A stretch of 7,527 nucleotides of DNA. Source: Betaproteobacteria bacterium. Its GTDB lineage: Bacteria > Pseudomonadota > Gammaproteobacteria > Burkholderiales > Rhodocyclaceae. The stretch covers positions 1 to 7,527 of the forward strand of contig JAGWUW010000121.1 of NCBI GenBank assembly GCA_028868235.1, read 5' to 3'. Numbering within the stretch: the first letter of the stretch is position 1; every line of letters starts with the position of its first letter. Below, piece after piece: positions 1-6,266 of this stretch. The notes under the pieces are model-generated. The model ran no database searches. It saw only the letters and a program-made list of their open reading frames with translations, and had not been told where the DNA came from. Both the position numbers and the translations under genes were made by a program.

Positions 1-381
1 CAGCTGTACCACCACCGTGTCACCATACTGGTCGGCCACGATGCCCGGCAGGCCATCCGACTCGGCATGGATCAGACGCAGACCCTGCTGCCCCTTCAGT
101 TCGGGCAAAGCCTGGCGACGCGCCACGGCGGCCGCGATGCGGCGCTTGAAAAAAGCGTCATCGACTGACTCTTCCGGATCGAAAGTCCAGAAGCGCGCCC
201 GGATCTGCGAACTGGGGCTATAGGCGGCCCGCCCGAGGATTTTCAGGTTGTCCGACAGCACCTCGACGGTATCGCCTGGCCGCGCCCGCCCTTCCAGTCG
301 TCCGACCGAGCCGGCGAACAGCCACGGATGGCGCTTGAATGACGAACGTTCCTTGCCCGGCAGCAGTATCAGCTGAGCCAT
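1..381 (-). CDS. rlmI: 23S rRNA (cytosine-C5)-methyltransferase RlmI, N-terminal part (3' end outside window)
   Basis: This is the first 127 codons of a class I SAM-dependent rRNA methyltransferase; the gene continues past the left edge. In E. coli RlmI makes m5C1962 in 23S rRNA. The visible part covers the N-terminal PUA RNA-binding domain (about residues 3-75, with KRHPWLFAGSV near 16-26 and AYSPSSQIRARFWTFDP near 53-69) and the start of the middle domain (LIHAESDGLPGIVADQYGD near 103-121). These blocks match E. coli RlmI (YccW) as I recall it, almost position for position. The SAM-binding and catalytic cysteine motifs lie outside the window. The ATG at 381 is chosen because the homologue begins at the same point; the ribosome binding site is weak (GGGAAA). 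An intrinsic terminator ends about 15 bases upstream, so the promoter is unclear. Confidence 0.93.
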   Translation of the reverse strand, partial: MAQLILLPGKERSSFKRHPWLFAGSVGRLEGRARPGDTVEVLSDNLKILGRAAYSPSSQIRARFWTFDPEESVDDAFFKRRIAAAVARRQALPELKGQQGLRLIHAESDGLPGIVADQYGDTVVVQL

Positions 382-396
382 GTTTTTCCCGATCTG

Positions 397-436
397 AAAA
401 GCAAGAAGCCCCGGTTACCTTGCAGCAACCGGGGCT
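397..436 (-). terminator. Intrinsic terminator after the 50-residue protein gene
   Basis: On the minus strand a perfect 10-bp stem, AGCCCCGGTT (436-427) and AACCGGGGCT (416-407), closes a 10-base loop and is followed by a T-rich stretch (TCTTGCTTTT, 406-397). On the plus strand no T run follows, so it acts in the minus direction. It lies about 120 bases after the stop codon of the small basic protein and just before the rlmI start. It could fully separate the two genes or act as a conditional attenuator for rlmI. Confidence 0.75.
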
Positions 437-558
437 CTAGAAAGCTGGTAACTACTATTCCATGCCCGGATCAAGCGTGACGCGAAGACGAGCCGCAGAC
501 AGTGCGAGCAGCACGGCAAGGCGAAGTCGACAAAGTCACGGTTGGTTCGGGCGTGGAA

Positions 559-711
559 TTAGGCGCCCAGGGCCTTGCGGTTACGCTGATGGCACTCGGC
601 AGCGTACATGGTCTTGAACATGGTCTTGCCATCGCCCTTGAACAGGCGCTTGGTGGACTTGGAAACGCAGCGGCGTTCCAGGGAAGAACGGCGGTTACGG
701 TTGATGGCCAT
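559..711 (-). CDS. Small basic protein of unknown function (50 aa)
   Basis: I do not recognise a family. The 50-residue product has 14 Arg/Lys against 3 Asp/Glu, two cysteines (C15 and C40, the latter followed by H41), and no signal peptide or membrane segment. The basic charge is spread along the chain (RNRRSS near 5-10, ERR near 12-14, KSTKR near 18-22, RNRK near 43-46), as in proteins that bind RNA, DNA or ribosomes; that function is only inferred. It is very likely a real gene. The ATG at 711 has AAGGAG six bases upstream, a near-consensus sigma70 promoter lies at 751-779 and an intrinsic terminator at 397-436. The same frame is open back to 813, but that extension runs through the promoter and into the neighbouring hydrolase gene, so the ATG at 711 is preferred. 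Confidence 0.78.
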   Translation of the reverse strand: MAINRNRRSSLERRCVSKSTKRLFKGDGKTMFKTMYAAECHQRNRKALGA

Positions 712-750
712 GACTAACTCCTTGAATCCGGCGATTTTTCGAAACCGCCA

Positions 751-779
751 ATCATAGTGGGTGGACAGCAAAACGTCAA
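751..779 (-). promoter_or_regulatory. Sigma70-type promoter of the 50-residue protein gene
   Basis: On the minus strand, TTGACG (779-774) and TATGAT (756-751) are separated by exactly 17 bases. Each hexamer matches the sigma70 consensus at 5 of 6 positions. The -35 hexamer overlaps the TGA stop codon of the upstream cysteine hydrolase. Transcription should begin near 744-745, leaving a leader of about 33 bases before the ATG at 711. Confidence 0.8.
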
Positions 780-1351
780 TTCGGGGTTGATTTTTCTGAA
801 GTTTTGGCGCCATCAGGAGAAACGGGCAGTGCCACTGCCGAATCGATCACCGCTACGCGCGGCGACAATGCGTTCAGCGCGATCAGGTGGATCATCTGAC
901 TCACCGTCGTGCAGCAATCGCCGAGAACGGATACCTTGTACTTCTCCGCCGCCTTCGAAATGGCCGTGTGGGTAACGCAGTTCTGAGTCATCATGCCGCA
1001 GATCAGCAGTTCGTCAGCGCCGAGCATGGCAAGCTCTTGCTCCAGCGACGTGTTGAGAAAACTGTCGGCAAACGATTTGATCACCACGCTGGCATCGGGC
1101 GCTGCAGCCCGAATGCGGGGATGAATCTCCACCCCGGCAGTTCCCTGATTGAAGAAGGGCGCGACACCTTTACCCGCATCGGCAAGATGCTGAACCAGAA
1201 TGACCGGCACGACAGCGGCCCGGGCCCGGGCAATGGCCGACTCCACCTTGTCCAGCGTTGCATCGGCATTCCACAACGGGAATTTGCCGTCGGAAAAATA
1301 GTCGTTCTGTACGTCAATCACGATCAACACGCGTTGCGGTGAAAGGCTCAT
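776..1351 (-). CDS. Isochorismatase-fold cysteine hydrolase
   Basis: A 191-residue cytosolic enzyme of the isochorismatase-like/cysteine hydrolase superfamily, which hydrolyses amide, ester or vinyl ether bonds through a Cys-Asp-Lys triad. The triad is visible: D13 in VLIVIDVQNDYF, K92 in VIKSFADSF, and C125 in GMMTQNCVTHTA, the segment that normally carries the cis-peptide before the nucleophile. A conserved tail block, DCCTTVSQMIHLIALNALS, lies at about 145-163. There is no DxH metal-binding motif of nicotinamidases after D13, so it is probably not PncA; the substrate cannot be read from sequence. The ATG at 1351 is chosen over an in-frame start at 1426 because GGAG lies seven bases before it and the family begins a few residues before the VIDVQNDY strand. 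It is divergent from a GlxA-type regulator that probably controls it. Confidence 0.9.
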   Translation of the reverse strand: MSLSPQRVLIVIDVQNDYFSDGKFPLWNADATLDKVESAIARARAAVVPVILVQHLADAGKGVAPFFNQGTAGVEIHPRIRAAAPDASVVIKSFADSFLNTSLEQELAMLGADELLICGMMTQNCVTHTAISKAAEKYKVSVLGDCCTTVSQMIHLIALNALSPRVAVIDSAVALPVSPDGAKTSEKSTPN

Positions 1352-1394
1352 GGTTTGTCTCCGATTGGATGGTGATACCCCATTCTGGAGTGAG

Positions 1395-1447
1395 CAGGCC
1401 CCGCAGAAAAGTGGCCTGAAAGACAATCTACGCTAAGATCAGGCCAC
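1395..1447. promoter_or_regulatory. Candidate operator in the hydrolase/regulator intergenic region
   Basis: The 117-base divergent gap contains a perfect 9-bp inverted repeat: GTGGCCTGA at 1411-1419 and TCAGGCCAC at 1439-1447, with centres 28 bases apart. A third partial copy, GCAGGCCCC at 1394-1402, matches the second arm at 7 of 9 positions. Three copies of the same GC-rich core in such a short gap suggest binding sites for the adjacent AraC-family regulator. A possible -10 for the regulator gene, TAAGAT (1434-1439), lies between the arms but has no convincing -35. Confidence 0.5.
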
Positions 1448-1468
1448 ACTTATTCCACCGTCAAGAAC

Positions 1469-2416
1469 ATGCCCCACGCCATCGCCGTCGTCGCGTTCGA
1501 CCGGATCAGCCCATTCCATCTGTCCACGCCGTGCGTCGTGTTCGGCGACCGCCACCCCGGGGTTCCGACATTCGATTTCACCGTCTGCGCTGCCGAACCC
1601 GGCCCGCTGACGACGACCGCTGGTTTCTCCCTCGTCGTCCCACAGGGCCTAGAGGCACTGGCACGGGCCGACACCATCATCGTACCGAGTTGGCGCAACC
1701 CGTCTGAACGACCGCCGGAAACCCTCCTCGACGCCTTGGTGGCTGCCCACCGGCGAGGTGCGCGCATCGTCGGGCTGTGCCTGGGTGCCTACGTACTAGC
1801 TGAGGCCGCCCTGCTCGATGGTCGCGCGGCAACGACCCACTGGGCCTACGCCGAAGATTTCGCCAAACGCTACCCCAAGGTCCGTGTCGATGCCGACGTA
1901 CTCTATCTCGAGGACGGCCAATTCCTGACGTCTGCCGGCACGGCTGCAGCCATCGACTGTTGCCTGCATCTGCTGCGCCAACAATTGGGGGCAGAAATTG
2001 CGAACGGCGTAGCGCGCCGGCTGGTCGTTCCGCCCCATCGGCAAGGAGGGCAGGCGCAATTCGTCGAACAACCGGTCACCCCGAATGCGAGCGATGCACG
2101 CCTCTCCGGCTTGCTCGACTGGGTACGCGCCCACCTGGATCACAGCCACACCCTGGACAGCCTGGCTGCACGAGCGGTCATGACCCGCCGCACCTTCACC
2201 CGGCATTTCCGGCAACTGACCGGAACGACCGTCGGGGCCTGGTTGTTGGCCGAACGACTGGCACTGGCACAGCGCCTGCTCGAATCGAGCGGCCATGCGG
2301 TGGATGCTATTTCGGTCATGGCCGGATTCGGCTCCCCGGTTTCGCTGCGCCACCATTTCCATGCGGCTTTTGGCATCTCGCCGGCCGCATGGCGCAAGAT
2401 GTTCAAGGGCGATTGA
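1469..2416 (+). CDS. GlxA/FtrA-like AraC-family transcriptional regulator
   Basis: A 315-residue regulator with an N-terminal DJ-1/PfpI (class I glutamine amidotransferase-like) domain at about 1-190 and a C-terminal AraC-type double helix-turn-helix domain at about 215-312. In the first domain the nucleophile-elbow region is GLCLGAYVLAEAALLDGR with C103; related FtrA proteins usually have Ser before this Cys and Ser after it, whereas here both are Leu. DTIIVPSWR near 69-76, TTHWAYAE near 122-129 and RRLVVPPHRQGGQAQF near 183-198 are typical of the FtrA branch. The DNA-binding part shows LAARAVMTRRTFTRHFRQLTG and the second-helix block VMAGFGSPVSLRHHF. The N-terminal domain probably senses a small molecule rather than acting as an enzyme. 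The ATG at 1469 fits the family start (AVVAFDRISPF follows at once), although its ribosome binding site is weak. It is divergent from a cysteine hydrolase, its likely target. Confidence 0.9.
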   Translation: MPHAIAVVAFDRISPFHLSTPCVVFGDRHPGVPTFDFTVCAAEPGPLTTTAGFSLVVPQGLEALARADTIIVPSWRNPSERPPETLLDALVAAHRRGARIVGLCLGAYVLAEAALLDGRAATTHWAYAEDFAKRYPKVRVDADVLYLEDGQFLTSAGTAAAIDCCLHLLRQQLGAEIANGVARRLVVPPHRQGGQAQFVEQPVTPNASDARLSGLLDWVRAHLDHSHTLDSLAARAVMTRRTFTRHFRQLTGTTVGAWLLAERLALAQRLLESSGHAVDAISVMAGFGSPVSLRHHFHAAFGISPAAWRKMFKGD

Positions 2417-2420
2417 ACGC

Positions 2421-3329
2421 CTACTTCGCCTTGGCCCGGGGATGGGCAGCGTCGTACACCTTGGCCAGATGCTGGAAGTCCAGGTGGGTGTACACCTGCG
2501 TGGAAGCGATGCTGGCGTGGCCCAGCATTTCCTGCACAGCGCGTAAGTCTCCGGAGGACTGCAATACATGCGACGCGAAGGAGTGGCGCAGCATGTGCGG
2601 ATGGACGTGAGTCGGCAAACCGAGCTGGCTGGCGCGCCGGGCCAGCCGCGCTTCGACCATACGCGGGCTGATGCGGGCTCCGCGCACGCCGACGAACAGA
2701 GCTTTTTCGCCCGGTAAAGCCAGCTCACCGCGCACCTCGCCCCAGGCGGCCAGCGCCTCGCATGCCTTGCTCCCGACCGGCACCAGGCGCAGTTTGCTCC
2801 TCTTGCCAAGGACACGAATCTCACCCTCATGCAAGATAGTATCAAGCACCTCGCAATCGAGGGCGACCAGCTCCGCCAGGCGTAAACCGGAGGAGTAGAA
2901 CAGTTCGAACATCGCCAAGTCGCGTGCCGCCTGGACGGTGTCATCATCCTCCACCGGTTCCAGCAATCTGGCCGTTTCGTCCACCGACAGAGCCTTGGGC
3001 AGTAGACGGGGTGACTTCGGCGGGCGAATGCCTTCGCAGGGGTTGGCCTTGATCATCCCGCGCTCGCCCAGCCAGCGGAAAAAGCCGCGCCAGGTCGACA
3101 GAAGGCGGGCCAGTGAGCGACCAGCCAGCCCCTGGCCATGCATTTGGGCAACGAAGCGACGAACGTGATGCACCTGCAGGCTGGCGAGCGGGGTATCGCC
3201 AGCCGCTATCAGCAGTTTTTCCAGGTCGCGACGGTAATTCGACAGGGTGTGTGGCGACACGCGCCGCTGATCCGACAATTCGGCCAAGTAATCGGCCAGG
3301 CGTGGAGCGACGGCCGCCACGGCGGTCAC
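2421..3329 (-). CDS. xerC: Tyrosine recombinase XerC
   Basis: A 302-residue tyrosine recombinase that with XerD resolves chromosome dimers at dif sites. The N-terminal SAM-like core-binding domain spans about 8-92 (SPHTLSNYRRDLEKL near 25-39). The catalytic domain spans about 108-295 and keeps all expected residues: R150 (SSGLRLAEL), K176 (LGKRSK), H245 and R248 (HPHMLRHSFA), H271 (LGHAS) and the nucleophile Y280 (STQVYTHLD). Its length and its position after dapF and DUF484 are those of housekeeping XerC, as in the E. coli dapF-yigA-xerC cluster, rather than a phage or integron integrase. It starts with GTG at 3329, overlapping the DUF484 stop as GTGA, which implies translational coupling. 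It ends 4 bases from the stop codon of the convergent regulator gene. Confidence 0.96.
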   Translation of the reverse strand: MTAVAAVAPRLADYLAELSDQRRVSPHTLSNYRRDLEKLLIAAGDTPLASLQVHHVRRFVAQMHGQGLAGRSLARLLSTWRGFFRWLGERGMIKANPCEGIRPPKSPRLLPKALSVDETARLLEPVEDDDTVQAARDLAMFELFYSSGLRLAELVALDCEVLDTILHEGEIRVLGKRSKLRLVPVGSKACEALAAWGEVRGELALPGEKALFVGVRGARISPRMVEARLARRASQLGLPTHVHPHMLRHSFASHVLQSSGDLRAVQEMLGHASIASTQVYTHLDFQHLAKVYDAAHPRAKAK

Positions 3330-3997
3330 AATACGCTCTTGGTCACCCGGGCCAGGGCAGCGGAGACCATCTCGCCCAGACGTTCAAGATAGAGCGTCCC
3401 CATGTCGGCGTAGAAACGCTGAGCATCCTCGCTGCCGAGCGCAATCATGCCAATCGTGCCGCCACCGTTGCGCAGCGCGATCAGTGCTTGTGAGCGAATG
3501 TGCGAAGCATGTTCCCCGAACCACGAAGCCGTGCCGAAACCTGCCGTCGACCCACAGTACGGGCGAGCCAAGGTTTCGGCAAAGACCTGCAGCTCCTCGC
3601 TAACTGCGGCAAATTCAGGCAGATCCTCGATACCTTCCGGCTTGTCCCATAGACGCAACGCTACATGCGGCACTGAAAAGTCGTCTCGCAGGTGGAAATT
3701 GAGCAGATGGATGACCGCCTGGAAAGTTTCGGCCGCAATCAGGGCCACCGCCAGACGATGCACCTTCTCGCTGATGGCATCGTTCTCCTCGCCAAAGGCA
3801 ATCAATTCGGCCAGTTTGTTTTCGGTCGTTCGGTTCTTGTCGCGCAGGGTCAACATCTGGCGCTCAGCCAGCGATACCGCACGACCACCATGCGGGTGCG
3901 GCACGAAAATCTGCGCCATCAGGTCGGCGTACTGCTCGAAAAAACTTGGGTTGTTTTTCAGGTAATCCGCAATATCCTCGGGAAACATGGCGCTCAT
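3326..3997 (-). CDS. DUF484 family protein (YigA-like)
   Basis: A 223-residue cytosolic protein of the DUF484 family, whose fold resembles a GAF domain; no biochemical activity is established to my knowledge. Family hallmarks are the N-terminal block [15 protein letters not shown] (9-23), the segment [16 protein letters not shown] (32-47) leading into a charged, probably helical or coiled stretch (48-80), and the C-terminal [20 protein letters not shown] (188-207). It overlaps dapF upstream (ATGA at 3994-3997) and xerC downstream (GTGA at 3326-3329), the order found in many proteobacteria. A second ATG at codon 4 is possible, but the first keeps the overlap and lies ten bases after a GGAG. 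A role alongside XerC is suggested only by context. Confidence 0.92.
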   Translation of the reverse strand: MSAMFPEDIADYLKNNPSFFEQYADLMAQIFVPHPHGGRAVSLAERQMLTLRDKNRTTENKLAELIAFGEENDAISEKVHRLAVALIAAETFQAVIHLLNFHLRDDFSVPHVALRLWDKPEGIEDLPEFAAVSEELQVFAETLARPYCGSTAGFGTASWFGEHASHIRSQALIALRNGGGTIGMIALGSEDAQRFYADMGTLYLERLGEMVSAALARVTKSVL

Positions 3998-4824
3998 AAT
4001 TCGATTTCTCCAGTAAATACGGTAACCGCCGGACCGGTCATCAGGACCGGTCGACCGAGGCCACCCCAGGCGATGCTCAGGTCGCCGCCGCGCGTCATCA
4101 CCCGCACCGGCGAGTCGAGGAGGCCACGGCGGATGCCGGCAACAGCCGCCGCGCAGGCACCAGTACCGCAGGCCATTGTCTCGCCCGAACCGCGCTCATA
4201 GACGCGCAACTTGATGGAATGACGGTCGATGATCTGCATGAAGCCGGCGTTGACCCGTTGCGGAAAGCGCACATGGCGCTCAATCAGCGGCCCATGCTCG
4301 CCGACCGGATGGGTGTCGACGCTGTCGACGACCTGCACGGCGTGCGGGTTGCCCATAGACACGACGCTGGTTTCCAGCGTTTCGTCGGCCACGTCGAGCA
4401 GGTGGATGATCACGTCCTCGTCAGCCACGAACGGAATCTCCGCCGGCAGGAAACGCGGCTCGCCCATATCCACGGTGACATTGCCGTCGGCTTCGAGGCG
4501 CGGCTCGATGGTGCCCTTCAGCGTCTCGACTCGAATCTGCCGCTTCTCGGTCAGGCCCTGATCATGCACGAAACGCACGAAGCAGCGGGCACCGTTGCCA
4601 CACTGCTCGACTTCGCCGCCATCGGCATTGAAGATACGGTAGCGGAAATCAATGCCCGGCTGCTCGGTTTTTTCGACCAGCAAAATCTGGTCGCAGCCGA
4701 CACCAAAATGGCGGTCGGCCAGATAGACCAGTTGCTCCGGGCTCAGGGAAACCTGCTGGCGCACGCCGTCGAGAACAACGAAATCGTTGCCCAGACCGTG
4801 CATCTTGGAGAATTTGAGTTTCAC
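3994..4824 (-). CDS. dapF: Diaminopimelate epimerase DapF
   Basis: A 276-residue PLP-independent epimerase that converts LL- to meso-diaminopimelate, the last intermediate before lysine and a cross-linking residue of peptidoglycan. The two catalytic cysteines of the two-base mechanism are present: C75 in [16 protein letters not shown] and C219 in [14 protein letters not shown]. Other conserved blocks are the N-terminal [15 protein letters not shown] (5-19), [11 protein letters not shown] (156-166) and ERGSGET (210-216). Length is normal and the two halves correspond to the duplicated DapF fold. The start codon is GTG at 4824 with GGAG seven bases upstream (spacer TGGCGC plus one). It overlaps DUF484 by ATGA and is preceded by a 60-base gap with an extended -10 promoter, so it can be expressed independently of the upstream acyltransferase genes. 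Confidence 0.97.
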   Translation of the reverse strand: MKLKFSKMHGLGNDFVVLDGVRQQVSLSPEQLVYLADRHFGVGCDQILLVEKTEQPGIDFRYRIFNADGGEVEQCGNGARCFVRFVHDQGLTEKRQIRVETLKGTIEPRLEADGNVTVDMGEPRFLPAEIPFVADEDVIIHLLDVADETLETSVVSMGNPHAVQVVDSVDTHPVGEHGPLIERHVRFPQRVNAGFMQIIDRHSIKLRVYERGSGETMACGTGACAAAVAGIRRGLLDSPVRVMTRGGDLSIAWGGLGRPVLMTGPAVTVFTGEIEL

Positions 4825-4851
4825 GCGCCACTCCGCTAAATAACGCTGAAA

Positions 4852-4879
4852 ATCATAGCAGAGACAGGGCGTTGCCCAA
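4852..4879 (-). promoter_or_regulatory. Internal promoter upstream of dapF (extended -10)
   Basis: The minus strand reads TGCTATGAT (4860-4852): an extended -10 (TGn followed by TATGAT, 5 of 6 consensus matches). A weak -35, TTGGGC (4879-4874), lies 16 bases upstream. It sits in the only sizeable gap of the operon, between the GNAT gene and dapF, with a predicted start about 20 bases before the dapF GTG codon. Confidence 0.6.
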
Positions 4880-4884
4880 AATTC

Positions 4885-5391
4885 TTAAAGTTTCTTCTCC
4901 ATCACATAATCGTCCATCACGTAGCCGTGACCGATGTCGTCGACCGTCGCTTCGCGGACGACGAAACCGTACTTCTTGTACGAATTGATGGCATTTACGT
5001 TGCGCTTGTTCACCTGCAGAATCACGCAGGGATAGCCCGATTTTTTTGCCCGCTCGGCCACGTTGGCGATCAACTGGCCGCCGACACCACGGCGCTGCAC
5101 ATCCGGATGGATATACAGCTTGTCGAGCTTGAATTCACCCTTGTAGATTTCGCTGAAGGCAAAGCCGACCCGCCGACCATCGACAAAAGCCTGATCCAAC
5201 CATTTGTGCAGGTCCTCCAGATCGTCGTACAGGCGCTCGTGGCCGTAGCGCTGTTCGAGCATGAAATCGATCTGCTCCTGGGTAATGATACCTGGATAGG
5301 TTGCCTGCCAGATTTCGCGAGCCAGCGCAGCGATTGCCGGCACGTCAGGTGGCGTCACGGGGCGGATTTCGACGTTCAAATTATTGTTCAT
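4885..5391 (-). CDS. GNAT family N-acetyltransferase
   Basis: A 168-residue acetyl-CoA-dependent N-acetyltransferase with a single GNAT fold. Motif A is KLDKLYIHPDVQRRGVGGQLI (about 88-108), where QRRGVG is the pyrophosphate-binding loop. Motif B is VNKRNVNAINSYKKYGF (127-143), with Y138 or Y141 as the likely general acid. The N-terminal part (IWQATYPGIITQEQIDFML, 27-45) and the tail GHGYVMDDYVMEKKL resemble uncharacterised or diamine/peptide-acetylating GNATs; the acceptor substrate cannot be told. The ATG at 5391 has GAGG eight bases upstream and overlaps the stop of acyltransferase 2 as ATGA, indicating co-translation. By eye the 5' end is AT-richer than its neighbours. It sits between lipid A acylation and diaminopimelate genes, where I would not necessarily expect it. 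Confidence 0.9.
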   Translation of the reverse strand: MNNNLNVEIRPVTPPDVPAIAALAREIWQATYPGIITQEQIDFMLEQRYGHERLYDDLEDLHKWLDQAFVDGRRVGFAFSEIYKGEFKLDKLYIHPDVQRRGVGGQLIANVAERAKKSGYPCVILQVNKRNVNAINSYKKYGFVVREATVDDIGHGYVMDDYVMEKKL

Positions 5392-6263
5392 TTATAAAAC
5401 CTCTGTTCTCCGGGTGGCCGGGTCTTGAAGCGCTTGTGCAACCAGAAATACTGCTCCGGCATCCGCAGCACCTGGCTTTCGATAAATTGGTTCATGAATG
5501 CGGTATCGCTCTCGACACTCTCGCCGGGAAAGTTTTCCCATGACGGCATGACTTCGATGTCATAGCCATCGGAAACCTGATGGCAGATCACGGGCACCAC
5601 ACGAGCACCTGTCAATCGCACCAGACGCGAAAGAGCCGGGATGGTAGCCGCCTGAACACCAAAGAACGGGACGAAAATCGATTCGTTCGGCCCGAAATCC
5701 ATATCCGGCAAGTAATAAAACGGATGCCCCTCTTTCATGGCCTTAACGATCTTGCGCATTCCATCCTGACGCGAGAGCAATATCGCCTTGTTGAAACGCA
5801 TCCTTCCATCATAAAGCAGCTTGTTGAGTACGGGATTCTTCTGCATGGAAAAGACACTACAGCCAACGACGTGCATCGACACCACGGTTCCCCCGGCATC
5901 GAGGCCAACAAAGTGCGGGGTCAACAAGATAATCGGGCGTCTCTCGGGATCAGTCAGATGCTCCACGCCACGAATACGAACGATGCGCTCAAGCCGCTCC
6001 CTCGAAGCCCACCAACCTAAGGTGCGATCAAGTATGGCCTGCGCAAAGGCAACGAAATGCCGTCGGGCGATATCTTCGCGTTCCATTTCCGTTTTATCCG
6101 GAAAACACAAGCACAGATTGATCAGGGCAACTTTGCGTCGCTCACGCCCCAGAGCGTAGAGCAGTAGTCCAAGGCCCCGACCGAGCGCACGCAGGAGCGG
6201 TAGCGGCAACCAATGCAGCAACCACAGGAAGCCGACGAGAAGATAAGTAGAAAAAATTTTCAA
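5388..6263 (-). CDS. LpxL/HtrB-family lysophospholipid (lipid A) acyltransferase, second copy
   Basis: A 291-residue inner-membrane acyltransferase of the LpxL/LpxM (HtrB/MsbB) family, which transfers a secondary acyl chain from acyl-ACP onto the lipid A precursor. An N-terminal hydrophobic segment (about 5-37, rich in Leu and Trp) anchors it. The catalytic motif is HX4D: H117 and D122 in LLTPHFVGLDAGG. Further family blocks are SRQDGMRKIVKAMKEG (164-179), LPDMDFGPNESIFVPFFG (185-202) and the C-terminal PEQYFWLHKRFKTRPPGE (269-286). The start is a TTG at 6263, supported by GGAG six bases upstream and by the lack of a usable ATG before the anchor; the preceding gene stops 3 bases away. Its stop overlaps the GNAT start. 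The acyl chain and position it uses cannot be read from sequence. Confidence 0.93.
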   Translation of the reverse strand: MKIFSTYLLVGFLWLLHWLPLPLLRALGRGLGLLLYALGRERRKVALINLCLCFPDKTEMEREDIARRHFVAFAQAILDRTLGWWASRERLERIVRIRGVEHLTDPERRPIILLTPHFVGLDAGGTVVSMHVVGCSVFSMQKNPVLNKLLYDGRMRFNKAILLSRQDGMRKIVKAMKEGHPFYYLPDMDFGPNESIFVPFFGVQAATIPALSRLVRLTGARVVPVICHQVSDGYDIEVMPSWENFPGESVESDTAFMNQFIESQVLRMPEQYFWLHKRFKTRPPGEQRFYK

Positions 6264-6266
6264 GAA

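Noticed and set aside
17..223. Short plus-strand frame at the left edge
   Set aside because: It lies antisense to the clearly homologous rlmI coding sequence and has no supporting signal.
730..749. Stem-loop (8 pairs, CGAA loop) just upstream of the 50-residue protein gene
   Set aside because: The predicted transcription start near 744-745 lies inside its 5' arm, so the full hairpin would not exist in the RNA. It may be incidental.
1352..1426. N-terminal extension of the cysteine hydrolase to 1426
   Set aside because: The extension would run through the divergent promoter and operator region, and the ATG at 1351 has its own ribosome binding site at the family-typical start.
2434..2447. Terminator at the xerC 3' end (GCCC/GGGC hairpin)
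   Set aside because: It is only a 4-bp stem with no T run on either strand, and it lies within the coding sequence.
1796..2947. Long minus-strand open frame (383 codons) opposite the regulator and xerC
   Set aside because: It is a GC-rich antisense shadow: it has no recognisable motif and overlaps two well-supported genes in other frames.
2421..3329. Mobile-element or phage integrase
   Set aside because: Length, catalytic residues and the dapF-DUF484 context identify housekeeping XerC. No att sites, flanking repeats or cargo are present.
3447..4201. Plus-strand open frames opposite the DUF484 gene
   Set aside because: They are antisense shadows with biased composition and no motifs, and they overlap conserved coupled genes.
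4219..4839. Plus-strand open frame (206 codons) opposite dapF
   Set aside because: dapF is certain from its catalytic motifs. The opposite frame has no ribosome binding site or family resemblance that I can see.
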